Shown here piece by piece: positions 8,032 through 16,069 of a stretch of DNA of 19,183 nt. The notes beneath the pieces are model-generated. The model saw nothing but the letters and a program-made list of their open reading frames with translations. It searched no databases and was not told the origin of the DNA. The stretch is from Deltaproteobacteria bacterium. Lineage in GTDB: Bacteria; Desulfobacterota; Desulfarculia; Adiutricales; Adiutricaceae. The stretch is from contig JAITJT010000260.1 in NCBI GenBank assembly GCA_031278795.1, positions 1 to 19,183 on the forward strand, in the 5' to 3' direction. Positions within the stretch are counted from its first letter, which is position 1. Every line of letters begins with the position of its first letter. The translations under genes and the position numbers were made by a program.

Positions 8032-9753
8032 TCATACGCCCGTGAGCTTCAATAGTTTTTTGGTGAATTCTGCCTTGGGTTTCAAAAGGACATCGTTTAC
8101 CGCTCCGCACTCCACAATGTGCCCCTCGTGAATGACATAGACGTCATCGGCCGTTTGCGCCACAACGCCTAGGTCGTGGGTAATCAAAAGTATGGCGAGC
8201 CCCGTATTCTTGAGCCTGATGAATTCATCCAAGATGGCCGCCTGGGTGGTTAGATCCAAGCTAGACGTTGGCTCGTCAGCTATGAGGATGTCCGCCTTGG
8301 CCTCCAAGCCCATGGCCACCATCACCCTTTGGCACATGCCTCCGGAGAGCTCAAAGGGGTAGCTCTCCAAGACCTTGTCCGGGTCTTTCAAGCCAACTCT
8401 TAAGAGCACCTCCTTAAACTCCTCCATGGCCTCTTTCTTTTCCCCTCTAGGTGTGCGGGCGGCCTCAAAGAGGTGGCTCTTTACCTTGATGACCTGGTCC
8501 ATGGAGCCCACCGGGTCCTGGAAGATCATGGCAACCTTGCTACCCCTGTATTTCTCGAGGGCCTTCTCGTCTAGGCTCAGGATGTTTTCGCCCTCCACGT
8601 CAATCTCTCCCCCTTCAATGAAGCCGGGTTTATCCACCAGGTTGAATATGGACTGGGCGATTATGGACTTTCCGCTACCGGATCCGCCCACGAGGGCCGT
8701 TATCTTTCCCTTGAACAAGTTGAGGCTCACCCCGTCAACGGCCTTGACCACGGTGTTTCCTGAGGCGAAGTAGGTCTTGAGGTCTTTTACGGACAAGATA
8801 GGTTCCTCGCCTCCAGTATCTGTACTGCAAAGTGCCTCCTCCTGCTCGGGCTCGGCTCCTTCGTCTTTAGTTTCCTCATCATCCTCCTCATCCGTGTACT
8901 CGTCATCTTTGGATTTGGAAAGATCCTCCGGATCCGGGGTGAGGGCCTCCCCCAAGCCCTCACCAAAGAGGTTGAAGGCCAAGACGCTCAGCATGATGGC
9001 GAAACCTGGCCAGAGGAGGAGCATGGGTTTGGAGGTGAGAAACTGCCTGCCGTCACTGAGCATTACCCCCCAGTCCGGGGTGGGGGGCTGCGATCCTAGG
9101 CCCAGAAAGGAAAAGCCGGCTATGTGGGCGATAACCGCGGCTATCCTCAAGGTGCCGTAGACGATAATGGGTGAGAGCACATTGGGCATGATGTGCTTGA
9201 TAATCACCGCCGCGCGGCTGGAGCCCCCGCACTCCGCCGCCAGGATAAAATCTTTTTCTTTAATCTTCATGACCAAGCCCCTTATGAGCCTCGCGAAGGG
9301 GGCCCACCAGAGGCAAATGAAGACAATCACCAGGAGCTTGAGGCTGGCCTGGAAGTTTCCCACCAAGGCGAGGGCCAGAAGGATGGCGGGAAAGGTGGTA
9401 CATACATCCACCACCCTCATGGTGAGGCTATCAAAAAGGCCGCCAATGTAGCCTGACAAGATCCCCACCGGAACGCCAATCAAAATGATCACGAAAGTCA
9501 CGAGGATGGCGGAGCCCAGGCAGGCGCGGGTGCCGTAAATCAAGCGAGAAAGGACGTCCCGGCCCAGCTGATCGGTTCCCAAGGGGTATTCCCAGGAGGA
9601 GCCCTCAAGCTTCCGGGTTACGTCCGTCGCCAGTGGATCGTGCGGGCTGATAAACGCCGCGAAGATTCCGGAGAGGACAAACACCATGATGAGCACAAAG
9701 CCGATTATGGCGGATTTGTTGCGCAAAAGACGCCTTAATACCAGTTTGATCAT
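8032..9753 (-). CDS. NikC/DppC-type permease fused to NikD/DppD-type ATPase
   Basis: A natural fusion of an inner-membrane permease and its ATPase, 573 residues. Residues 1-270 are a DppC/NikC permease: an N-terminal helix, SPHDP (36-40), LGTDQLGRDVLSRLIYGTR (58-76), then the cytoplasmic coupling loop ILAAECGGSSRAAVI near 170-184 ending in HIMPN (187-191). An acidic linker (about 275-318, rich in D and E) leads to the ATPase: Walker A GGSGSGKS (356-363), FQDP (411-414), signature LSGGMCQR (469-476), Walker B ILIADEP (489-495) and switch His 526. The ATPase half lacks the cysteine-rich C-terminal extension of its partner. Single-frame continuity through the linker argues against a sequencing artefact. 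The start overlaps the upstream permease stop as ATGA. Related permease/ATPase fusions are known in this family but are less common than separate genes. Confidence 0.92.
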   Translation of the reverse strand: MIKLVLRRLLRNKSAIIGFVLIMVFVLSGIFAAFISPHDPLATDVTRKLEGSSWEYPLGTDQLGRDVLSRLIYGTRACLGSAILVTFVIILIGVPVGILSGYIGGLFDSLTMRVVDVCTTFPAILLALALVGNFQASLKLLVIVFICLWWAPFARLIRGLVMKIKEKDFILAAECGGSSRAAVIIKHIMPNVLSPIIVYGTLRIAAVIAHIAGFSFLGLGSQPPTPDWGVMLSDGRQFLTSKPMLLLWPGFAIMLSVLAFNLFGEGLGEALTPDPEDLSKSKDDEYTDEEDDEETKDEGAEPEQEEALCSTDTGGEEPILSVKDLKTYFASGNTVVKAVDGVSLNLFKGKITALVGGSGSGKSIIAQSIFNLVDKPGFIEGGEIDVEGENILSLDEKALEKYRGSKVAMIFQDPVGSMDQVIKVKSHLFEAARTPRGEKKEAMEEFKEVLLRVGLKDPDKVLESYPFELSGGMCQRVMVAMGLEAKADILIADEPTSSLDLTTQAAILDEFIRLKNTGLAILLITHDLGVVAQTADDVYVIHEGHIVECGAVNDVLLKPKAEFTKKLLKLTGV

Positions 9754-10691
9754 GACGTTTCTTTCCCCAGTTTAATTTTTGGATCGATGAACATATAACA
9801 CAAGTCTAAAAGAAGATTTATAATGATGTAGGTGAAGGCCACCACCAAAAGGTAGGCCTGTATAACAGGCACGTCCTTCAACCTAATGCTCTCTATGGCG
9901 AATTTTCCTATGCCGTTCCAGGAAAAGATGGTCTCGCAGGCGATGGAGCCTCCCAGGAGGCGCCCAAAGTTAAGCCCCAGTAGGGTCATAAGGGGTAGTA
10001 CTGCGTTTTTGAGTCCGTGCTTCAACAGTGCCGCCCCTTCGCTTAGGCCCCTGGCCCTGGCGGCCTTGATAAAGGCGCTGAACCTAACTTCAATTAAATT
10101 AGATCGTAAGATGCGGATGTAGGTGGCACCGTAGGAAACGCTTAAGGTGAAAGCGGGGAGGAAGATATTTTTAAACTCGCTTCCAGAGATTACGGGAACC
10201 ACGTTCAGGAACACTCCAAAGAAATAAAGCAGCATGAGCCCCAGCCAGAAGTCGGGAATGACCACCCCTCCGGCGCACAAGATCCTCACCCCGTGATCGA
10301 GGAAGGAGTCCTTGTAGCGTGCGGAGAGTAGGGCGATGGGCAAGGTGTACACAAGTGACAAGAGAGTCGCCATCAAGGCCAGCTCCAAAGTTGCTGGAAA
10401 GCGTCTCCCAATTTCCTCGGAAACGGGCTTTTTGGTCTGGAAAGAAGTGCCAAAATCCAGGACCACGGCCTTTTTCAGCCATTTAAAATACTGGACAGGC
10501 AAGGGATCGTCTAGGCCCATTTCCGTCCTGGCGGAGGCTATTGCCTCCGGTGTCACCTGAATTCCCCTCGTCCTCAAAGTGATCTCGGCCACGTCTCCGG
10601 ATGAGGCGTTGCTTAAAGCGAAGGCCAGAACCGAAACCACAAAGAGCATGGGAATCAGTTGCAATAGTCTGTTGTAGGTGTATTTTAACAT
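9750..10691 (-). CDS. NikB/DppB-type ABC transporter permease
   Basis: The first gene of the operon, a 313-residue inner-membrane permease. It has an N-terminal helix (about 9-28), a periplasmic region containing the family MGLDDPLPVQYFKWL block (58-72) and DFGTSF (79-84), and five further hydrophobic segments. The coupling loop is AFIKAARARGLSEGAALL with KNAVLP (206-233), and the GLGLN-like LLGLNFGRLLGG plus ETIFSWNGIGKF follow as in DppB/NikB. It pairs with the permease half of the next gene to form the channel. No strong ribosome site precedes ATG 10691, although a GC-rich inverted repeat lies in the leader. The end overlaps the next start by 4 nt (ATGA). Confidence 0.93.
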   Translation of the reverse strand: MLKYTYNRLLQLIPMLFVVSVLAFALSNASSGDVAEITLRTRGIQVTPEAIASARTEMGLDDPLPVQYFKWLKKAVVLDFGTSFQTKKPVSEEIGRRFPATLELALMATLLSLVYTLPIALLSARYKDSFLDHGVRILCAGGVVIPDFWLGLMLLYFFGVFLNVVPVISGSEFKNIFLPAFTLSVSYGATYIRILRSNLIEVRFSAFIKAARARGLSEGAALLKHGLKNAVLPLMTLLGLNFGRLLGGSIACETIFSWNGIGKFAIESIRLKDVPVIQAYLLVVAFTYIIINLLLDLCYMFIDPKIKLGKETS

Positions 10692-10709
10692 TTTGTTTCT
10701 AAAGTTTAA

Positions 10710-10733
10710 GGCGCGATCCTACGGGGTGGCGCC
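10710..10733 (-). promoter_or_regulatory. GC-rich inverted repeat in the leader of the nickel/peptide transporter operon
   Basis: GGCGC (10710-10714) and GCGCC (10729-10733) flank CCTACGGGG, 19-42 bp before the operon start codon. It is an island of GC in otherwise AT-rich DNA, so it may be an operator or a structured leader. It does not match the NikR pattern GTATGA-N16-TCATAC, which I did not find nearby. Confidence 0.3.
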
Positions 10734-11796
10734 AAAGCCTGAATATTACTTGTCAGTTTAAAAAGAAATTTTAGTCAGAAAGATGCATTAAAATTAATGT
10801 TTACAAAAATAGATAATTGTTAGGCGAGCCTTAAATATCTTAATAATAGAGCTACTTTTAGGTAGCATATGCTTGAGAAATTAATTTTGAAGATCCTCTT
10901 ATAATTATTTTAAAACAAAACCTTGTGCTTTAATGATTAACGATTAAATTTAGTTAATCCTTTTTTGTCTTGACGCAACTCGGGCGTATAGGCGCTTTCT
11001 GGCTTAAGGGCGGGAGTCTTAAATTTATTTAACCATAGTTTGCGATTATATTTGAAAATAATGCAAAAATAAATCATGATTAAGGTAAAATTTTAATAAT
11101 AATTTATAGCTTATGAAAATAAAATATATTCAAGACGACCGAGCGTAAACTTAGAGCTATTATATGCGCTATACACACTTTTTTTCTAAAACTTATGCTT
11201 TACAGGGTACGACTCTTACTGATTTTTTTGTTGTAAGGAGGGGATCTTGGATTGTTGGCTAAGTGAGATGGGCGAGTGAGACCGCAGGAGTTATGGCAAT
11301 TATTCATATTTGATAAATCAAATATTTCATAACAGGGTTTCATTATCTTTGGCATTTTAGTGGCAGTCTTAGACATTAAAATATCCGTGTTATTTTGTTT
11401 TAAGAGATTTCCTGAACTCTTTAGCTTTTAATTGTCATATAAAAAATGACCTAATAGAGAAAAGAGTGTTAAAGGTACTTTAATTTTAAGCAACAAAAAT
11501 TAGCCGAATCTTTTAACTGGTTAAAAAAAATGTAAATATGAGGAAAGTAAAAAGGTTTACTAGAAAAAATTTATTTAATGGATCCATGACTTGTATTTGC
11601 CAGAAAATTATCGTGATAATCCGATATATTCAAGCTAGTAAGCCATTATGTCAAGAAATTACTAACCATTCATGAATTATAAAAATCAAAGCTAATATAA
11701 ACTTAAGATTTTTTGTTTTCTAAGTCAACTATAAATATTAATTTTGGTAAACTTTTTTTCAACACTTGCTCTTTCCACTATATACATATGAAAAAT

Positions 11797-11826
11797 TACT
11801 CGCGCTACTATATATCATAGCGAGTA
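11797..11826. other. Hairpin-forming inverted repeat upstream of the DruA/transposase gene
   Basis: TACTCGC (11797-11803) plus TA (11806-11807) pairs with TA (11818-11819) plus GCGAGTA (11820-11826), with a two-base GC bulge on the left arm. It is about 240 bp upstream of the gene. Confidence 0.55.
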
Positions 11827-11931
11827 TTTAGGGATATTATTTTGCATAATTGTTCTACTACGTAAAAAAAGTTGATCCTCGGCAAGAATTTTGCTATCGT
11901 ATATTGTATATGGACGGCTCGTACATCTAAG

Positions 11932-11952
11932 GTGGCGTTTATGATCCGCCAC
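11932..11952. other. GTGGCG/CGCCAC hairpin upstream of the DruA/transposase gene
   Basis: GTGGCG (11932-11937) and CGCCAC (11947-11952) form a perfect six-pair GC-rich stem with a nine-base loop. It lies about 115 bp before the start codon. It could be a transcription barrier protecting a mobile element from outside read-through, or a subterminal transposase site. No long U-tract follows. Confidence 0.55.
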
Positions 11953-11963
11953 AGGCCAAATCA

Positions 11964-11977
11964 ATCTATATATAGAT
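11964..11977. other. 14-bp perfect palindrome ATCTATATATAGAT
   Basis: A perfect self-complementary 14-mer about 90 bp upstream of the DruA/transposase start. Its AT content means it could occur by chance, but its placement next to two other inverted repeats is suggestive of a binding site. Confidence 0.5.
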
Positions 11978-12066
11978 ATAGTATTTTATTTTTATCTTTA
12001 TGTTGTTTATTCTTTCTGTTTAATTGATTTAAGAACAACTTGCTCTATTTGAGGTAAATTTTCTCC

Positions 12067-13968
12067 ATGTTTCTTGATGAGACACCGATGGAAGGGAGCG
12101 TAAAGGACTATCGTCCTTTTACCCTAAAGATAGTGAACAACACAGACCTTGAGCTGTTATGGGACGAAAGCGTCCGGAGGCATCACTATCTTGGATTCGG
12201 TAAGATGATCGGGCAAAGCATCAAATATCTTGTTTTCGCAAAAGAGAGGCCAATTGCGGCGCTTAGCTATAACCGCGCGTCTTTAAGAGTGGACGTTCGG
12301 GATATTTTTATTGACTGGAGCGATGAAGGCCGCCAGAAGTATTTGTCCCATATTATTTCTAATCACAGGTTTTTGATTTTTCCTTGGATAAAAGTAAAGA
12401 ATCTGGCATCCCACGTCTTGGCCCAAAGTTTACGCGCGGTGAGAGCTGACTGGAAAACAATACACGGTGTGGAGCCTCAACTAGTTGAGACTTTTATTGA
12501 TAGCTCTCGCCACAAAGGGACATGCTATTTAGCCGCGAACTTCAAGTGTGTTGGCGAGACAATGGGTTTCGGGAGGCGTGGAAAGATATTTGAGTATCAT
12601 GGGATAGTGAAAAAAGTTTTTATTTATGAGCTCAATCCAAACTTTATAAAATCAATAGAACCTCATATGAGACGAGGCGAACAGCAGAATAATCTAACTA
12701 TTAATGTAAATCATAAAAATCCCAAAAATCAGATCTACGACAAAATGTTGCTTGGCTTTAAAGATTGGAATCCATCAATTCTTGAGAATGTGGGAATAGA
12801 GCCTGGTAATATAGAAAACATCGATCTTTTACTGGAAGGGTATATCCAGCAGTACTCCCACTGTTTTACTCACGTGGCGCAGAGAAGACTTTTTCGTCTT
12901 TACCTTGAAGGACTCTTGAGCGACTTGGAAAGGAAGTCCATTGAACCTATAGCGCTAAAGTTTGGTGACAAAAATGACGTGAGGTTACTGCAAAAATTTT
13001 CCAAATTATCGCCTGTTTTAGACAACGAGTTAAGGTTTACCTATCAGAGGCTAGTCGCTGAATGCGTCTCGTACGAAGACGGTATGTTCACCGTGGGTGA
13101 GTGCTTTAACATTAAGAAGGGAATGTTTTCCGTAGGAGTCGCGAGGCAACACAAAGGATCTTTGGGAAAGGATGAAAATTGCCAAGTAAGTGTCGCTATC
13201 GGCTATTCTGGACTGAGTGGATACGCGCTCATCAACAGTAGGCTATACTTGCCTTTGATATGGATGAGTGAAGAGTACGCCCCAATGCGGGAAAAATGTG
13301 AGATACCTAAAGACATAAAGTATCAAACAAAAAAAGAGATAGCCCTTGATTTAATAACTAGAGTTTATAAGGACGGATTGTTTCCGGCGAAATGGGTGGG
13401 TATTGACGCGGATTTTAGCTATGACACTAAACTACTCGATCTGATCCCGAGCGCGTTATATTATATCGCTAACGCGCGCCCTACTGATCATTTTTACGCG
13501 ACCTTTCCAGATCCAGAGATAGCAGAGAAGCCCCACAAGGGCACAAAACCCGCGCGTCCCCATATTTTGGGAAAACCGAAAGAGGCGCGTAAAATTATTG
13601 AAGAGAGTCCCGTTTGTTGGAAGAAGATAAAATACGGTGGCGACTCCAAAGGCCCTATAAAGGGTGAAGAAAAAATTTTACGCGTTATGGATGTAAGGAA
13701 GGGACAAGCGAATCAGTTGATATGGTTGTACGCCAGGAAGTGGGAAAATGGTAGGATTAAGTATATGATAAGTAATGCGCCAGAAGATACCACCCCGGAC
13801 AAATTGCGGGAAGTATCCATCAGGCGCTGGGCAATAGAGCAATGCTTCGAGGAGTGCAAATCCACTCTAGGACTCGGTCATTACGAGGGAAGATCGTGGA
13901 AGGGATGGCACAGGCATGTCTTGTTTGTCTATATAGCTCACCTCTTTTTGCAGAGGTTGAAAAAATAG
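12067..13968 (+). CDS. DruA-type (DUF4338) domain fused to an IS701-like DDE transposase domain
   Basis: A 633-residue protein standing alone. Residues ~20-195 match the DUF4338 family, known from DruA of Druantia anti-phage systems: RRHHYLGFG (37-45), NHRFLIFPW (99-107), NLASHVL (112-118), and ETFIDSSRHKGTCYLAANF (141-159). Residues ~265-630 follow the IS701 transposase plan: RLYLEGLLSDLERKSIEPIA, then NIKKGMFSVGVARQHKGSLG, AKWVGID (second catalytic Asp, 447), and RRWAIEQCFEECKSTLGLGHYEGRSWKG split over 586-613. The last contains R587-(3)-E591-(6)-K598, the R-(3)-E-(6)-K spacing of IS4/IS701 enzymes. The first Asp, expected just before the KKG block, aligns with Gly 344 (codon GGT). ATG 12067 has only weak AGGTAAA upstream. 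GC is intermediate between neighbours and spacers, consistent with transfer. No DruE helicase or clear terminal inverted repeats were seen. It is either a mobile element or a domesticated protein. Confidence 0.85.
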   Translation: MFLDETPMEGSVKDYRPFTLKIVNNTDLELLWDESVRRHHYLGFGKMIGQSIKYLVFAKERPIAALSYNRASLRVDVRDIFIDWSDEGRQKYLSHIISNHRFLIFPWIKVKNLASHVLAQSLRAVRADWKTIHGVEPQLVETFIDSSRHKGTCYLAANFKCVGETMGFGRRGKIFEYHGIVKKVFIYELNPNFIKSIEPHMRRGEQQNNLTINVNHKNPKNQIYDKMLLGFKDWNPSILENVGIEPGNIENIDLLLEGYIQQYSHCFTHVAQRRLFRLYLEGLLSDLERKSIEPIALKFGDKNDVRLLQKFSKLSPVLDNELRFTYQRLVAECVSYEDGMFTVGECFNIKKGMFSVGVARQHKGSLGKDENCQVSVAIGYSGLSGYALINSRLYLPLIWMSEEYAPMREKCEIPKDIKYQTKKEIALDLITRVYKDGLFPAKWVGIDADFSYDTKLLDLIPSALYYIANARPTDHFYATFPDPEIAEKPHKGTKPARPHILGKPKEARKIIEESPVCWKKIKYGGDSKGPIKGEEKILRVMDVRKGQANQLIWLYARKWENGRIKYMISNAPEDTTPDKLREVSIRRWAIEQCFEECKSTLGLGHYEGRSWKGWHRHVLFVYIAHLFLQRLKK

Positions 13969-14060
13969 CTAACTCTATTGATATTTTGGTATTTTTTTTT
14001 TGAAACAAGCTAATATTTATGGTACAAATAAGACTATGACAAAAAAAGATATACTGCAAT

Positions 14061-14636
14061 TCACTTCTTGTTGATAGTCGCTAGAAAATACCCAATGGGC
14101 GCGCTCATGAGCGCGTGGGTGAAGCATCCGGATAGGTAAAGCTCCCTTAGCTTGTCAATGGTCAAAAGGCTCACCTCGGTCTCCTCGTTTTCATCGAAAT
14201 CAACGTCTCCGGTTTTTCTGGCGCCGTGCGCCAGAAAGGTGGTTATGCTGTTTCCAAAGATGGCCGGGTTGGGGTTTAGGGTTAAGAGTTTTTCCACTTT
14301 CTCGCAGCTGTAGCCTGTCTCCTCCATGAGTTCGCGCACGGCCGACTCTCTGAGGCTGTCCCCCTCCTCGGTTACCCCTCCAGGGAGTTCCAGGGAGAAC
14401 TCCCTGGAGCCGTGGCGGTATTGGTTCACCATGACCACCTCCAAGCTGGGGGTGAGCGCCAGGATGTTTACCCAGTTGGGGGCGCGGAGTACCGTGAAGT
14501 CCTTTTCTTTTCCGTCTTTGGGGGAAATAACCTTTCTAGCTAGAACCGTGAAGACCGGGGTAGAGAAGGTCTCCGTGTCCGAGACGAAGGTCCAGGGCTT
14601 GAGCTTTGTCTTGAGTTCTTTGGGGGCGTCCGTCAC
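14061..14636 (-). CDS. NUDIX hydrolase, ADP-ribose pyrophosphatase-like
   Basis: A 191-residue cytoplasmic pyrophosphohydrolase, probably acting on ADP-ribose or a related nucleoside diphosphate compound. The NUDIX box is at 87-109: G87, then D93 where the consensus GX5E has Glu, and then R101 E102 followed by E105 E106 and G108, so the metal-binding REXXEE core is intact. The block NQYRHGSREFSLELPGG (71-87) is typical of ADP-ribose pyrophosphatases. The start is GTG 14636, overlapping the tyrS stop as GTGA, so the gene is translationally coupled to tyrS and transcribed with it. The Glu to Asp change at 93 is conservative. Substrate assignment is by family resemblance only. Confidence 0.88.
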   Translation of the reverse strand: MTDAPKELKTKLKPWTFVSDTETFSTPVFTVLARKVISPKDGKEKDFTVLRAPNWVNILALTPSLEVVMVNQYRHGSREFSLELPGGVTEEGDSLRESAVRELMEETGYSCEKVEKLLTLNPNPAIFGNSITTFLAHGARKTGDVDFDENEETEVSLLTIDKLRELYLSGCFTHALMSAPIGYFLATINKK

Positions 14637-15934
14637 AGCGCCACCTTTATGACCTTGTAGCGTTTCTTTCCGGCCCTAAGGGTAACTTTGCCAGCGCTAA
14701 GGAAGGGCATGTCTTTAACAGGCATGTTCTCGTCTTTGGGGGAGAGCTGCCTCTCGTCGGCGTAGGCGCCTCCCTGGCGGATGAGGCGCCGGGCCTCGCC
14801 CTTGGAGCCGGCTAGCTCCGCTAGGACAAAGAGACCGGCTAGATCCAGCGCCTCTAAGGTTTCTAAGCTGAAGGTGGAGGAGGGGAGCTCTGAGGCGGCC
14901 TCATCTCCCAAGGCGAGCTTGGAGATATTGGAGCTGGTTTTCACCTCGCCCTTGGGGTCAGTTATGCCAAAGGCCTTGATGGAGGCCAGATAGGCCTCGG
15001 TTGCGGCATTTTCCCCGTGGCACAGTGAGGTGACCTCATAGGCCAGGATCTCCTTGGTGCGGTTGATGAGGTTTCCCGGGCGGGTGGAGAGGTAGTGGCA
15101 CTCCTCTTTGGGGAGGAAGCTGAAGAGTAGAAGTAGCCTTCCGGTCTCCTGGTCGTCTATGTTGCGCCAGAACTGGTAAAAGTCATAGACCGGGGTGCGC
15201 TCCGGACTGAGCCAGACCGCGCCCTGGTTGGTTTTCCCAAATTTTTCCCCGGTCCTGGGGTCCATCAGGAGGGGCATGGTGACGCCGTAGGCGTTACCGC
15301 CTGACTCGCGGCGGATGAGCTCAATGCCGGCCACGATATTACCCCACTGGTCTTGGCCTCCCAGCTGCAGGCGGCAGCCGTCTCTCAAGAAGAGCACCAG
15401 GAAGTCATAGGCCTGCATGACCATGTAGTTAAATTCCAGAAAGGAGAGACCCGTCTCCAGGCGGGCCTTGTAGCTCTCAGCGGTGAGCATACGGTTAACT
15501 GAGAAGTGCCTGCCTATGTCCCTTATGAAATCTATGTAGTTTAGATCCTTGAGCCACTCGGAGTTGTCCCTGAAGAGGTCGCGGCCGGATGATAGATCTA
15601 TGAAGCGCTGCAGCTGGGGCCTGATGCCTTCCCCAAAGGCCCGGATGTCATCTATGGTGAGGATCTTCCTGGCCTCCTTGCGGCCGCTGGGGTCACCCAC
15701 CATGGAGGTGCCGCCTCCCAAAAGGGCGATGGGCCTGTGGCCCGTGCGGGAGAGCCAGCTTAGGGCCATGAGGGGGAGAAGGTGCCCCACGTGGAGGGAA
15801 TTGGCCGTGGCGTCAAAACCTATGTAGGCGGTGACCTCCTCTTTTTCGAAAAAATCGAGGATGGCCTCCTCGTCCGTCACTTGGTAAAAGAAGCCTCTTT
15901 CCTGGAGTATTTTGTAGGTGTTTTGGCGGGGCAA
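14633..15934 (-). CDS. tyrS: Tyrosyl-tRNA synthetase
   Basis: A class I aminoacyl-tRNA synthetase that charges tRNA-Tyr, 433 residues, the usual bacterial TyrS length. The catalytic core has YIGFDATANSLHVGHL (37-52) with the HVGH signature at 48-51, and GDPSGR at 80-85. It also has the LETGLSFLEFNYMVMQAYDF and LGGQDQWGNI tyrosine/ATP site blocks, and KFGKT (231-235) in place of canonical KMSKS, which is normal for this enzyme. A C-terminal S4 RNA-binding domain covers roughly 355-430. The start is a rare TTG at 15934. A TAG stop lies seven codons further upstream in the same frame, the first internal Met is residue 56, and the N-terminus from TTG aligns with the family. AGAGAG sits about 8 nt upstream. 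It forms an operon with the NUDIX gene. Confidence 0.96.
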   Translation of the reverse strand: MPRQNTYKILQERGFFYQVTDEEAILDFFEKEEVTAYIGFDATANSLHVGHLLPLMALSWLSRTGHRPIALLGGGTSMVGDPSGRKEARKILTIDDIRAFGEGIRPQLQRFIDLSSGRDLFRDNSEWLKDLNYIDFIRDIGRHFSVNRMLTAESYKARLETGLSFLEFNYMVMQAYDFLVLFLRDGCRLQLGGQDQWGNIVAGIELIRRESGGNAYGVTMPLLMDPRTGEKFGKTNQGAVWLSPERTPVYDFYQFWRNIDDQETGRLLLLFSFLPKEECHYLSTRPGNLINRTKEILAYEVTSLCHGENAATEAYLASIKAFGITDPKGEVKTSSNISKLALGDEAASELPSSTFSLETLEALDLAGLFVLAELAGSKGEARRLIRQGGAYADERQLSPKDENMPVKDMPFLSAGKVTLRAGKKRYKVIKVAL

Positions 15935-16069
15935 GTTGTGTCTCTCTGGAATCTAAAAAAGAATTTTGGCCGCAAGCTAGCTCTTAGGCTTAAAGAGAGC
16001 CTTGAAGCATAGTTGCTATGGGGTGATTTTACCAGAAAAGACAGGCTTTGGGAGGGAAAAATCGGGACT
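15935..16069. other. Short spacer between the TPR-like gene and tyrS
   Basis: About 135 bp, probably with the tyrS promoter or leader. No T-box-like structure, hairpin with U-tract or RNA gene was recognised, so the TPR-like gene upstream may or may not be co-transcribed. Confidence 0.4.

Larger units (their letters stand above)
10734..12066. other. AT-rich spacer between divergent units
   Basis: About 1.3 kb of AT-rich DNA between the transporter operon (leftward) and the DruA/transposase gene (rightward). No protein or RNA gene was recognised on either strand. The right third contains three inverted-repeat structures listed separately. Promoters for both flanking units are expected here, but AT-richness makes any -35/-10 call unreliable. 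Confidence 0.65.

Noticed and set aside
8375..9456. Several long + strand open frames across the transporter genes
   Set aside because: They are antisense shadows of the GC-rich permease/ATPase fusion, with Ser/Pro/Arg-rich translations and no family resemblance.
10692..12066. tRNA or other RNA gene in the long spacers
   Set aside because: No T-loop-like GGTTCRANNCC motif or cloverleaf arms were found in this spacer or in 2522-3760 and 17399-19183.
12067..13968. A complete Druantia defence system
   Set aside because: Only the DruA-type domain is present. No DruE-type helicase or other Druantia component lies on either side, and the flanks are a nickel/peptide transporter operon and tyrS/NUDIX.
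13969..14060. Right terminal inverted repeat of the DruA/transposase element
   Set aside because: The reverse complement of this segment showed no convincing match to the upstream 700 bp by eye; only short T-run similarities were seen.
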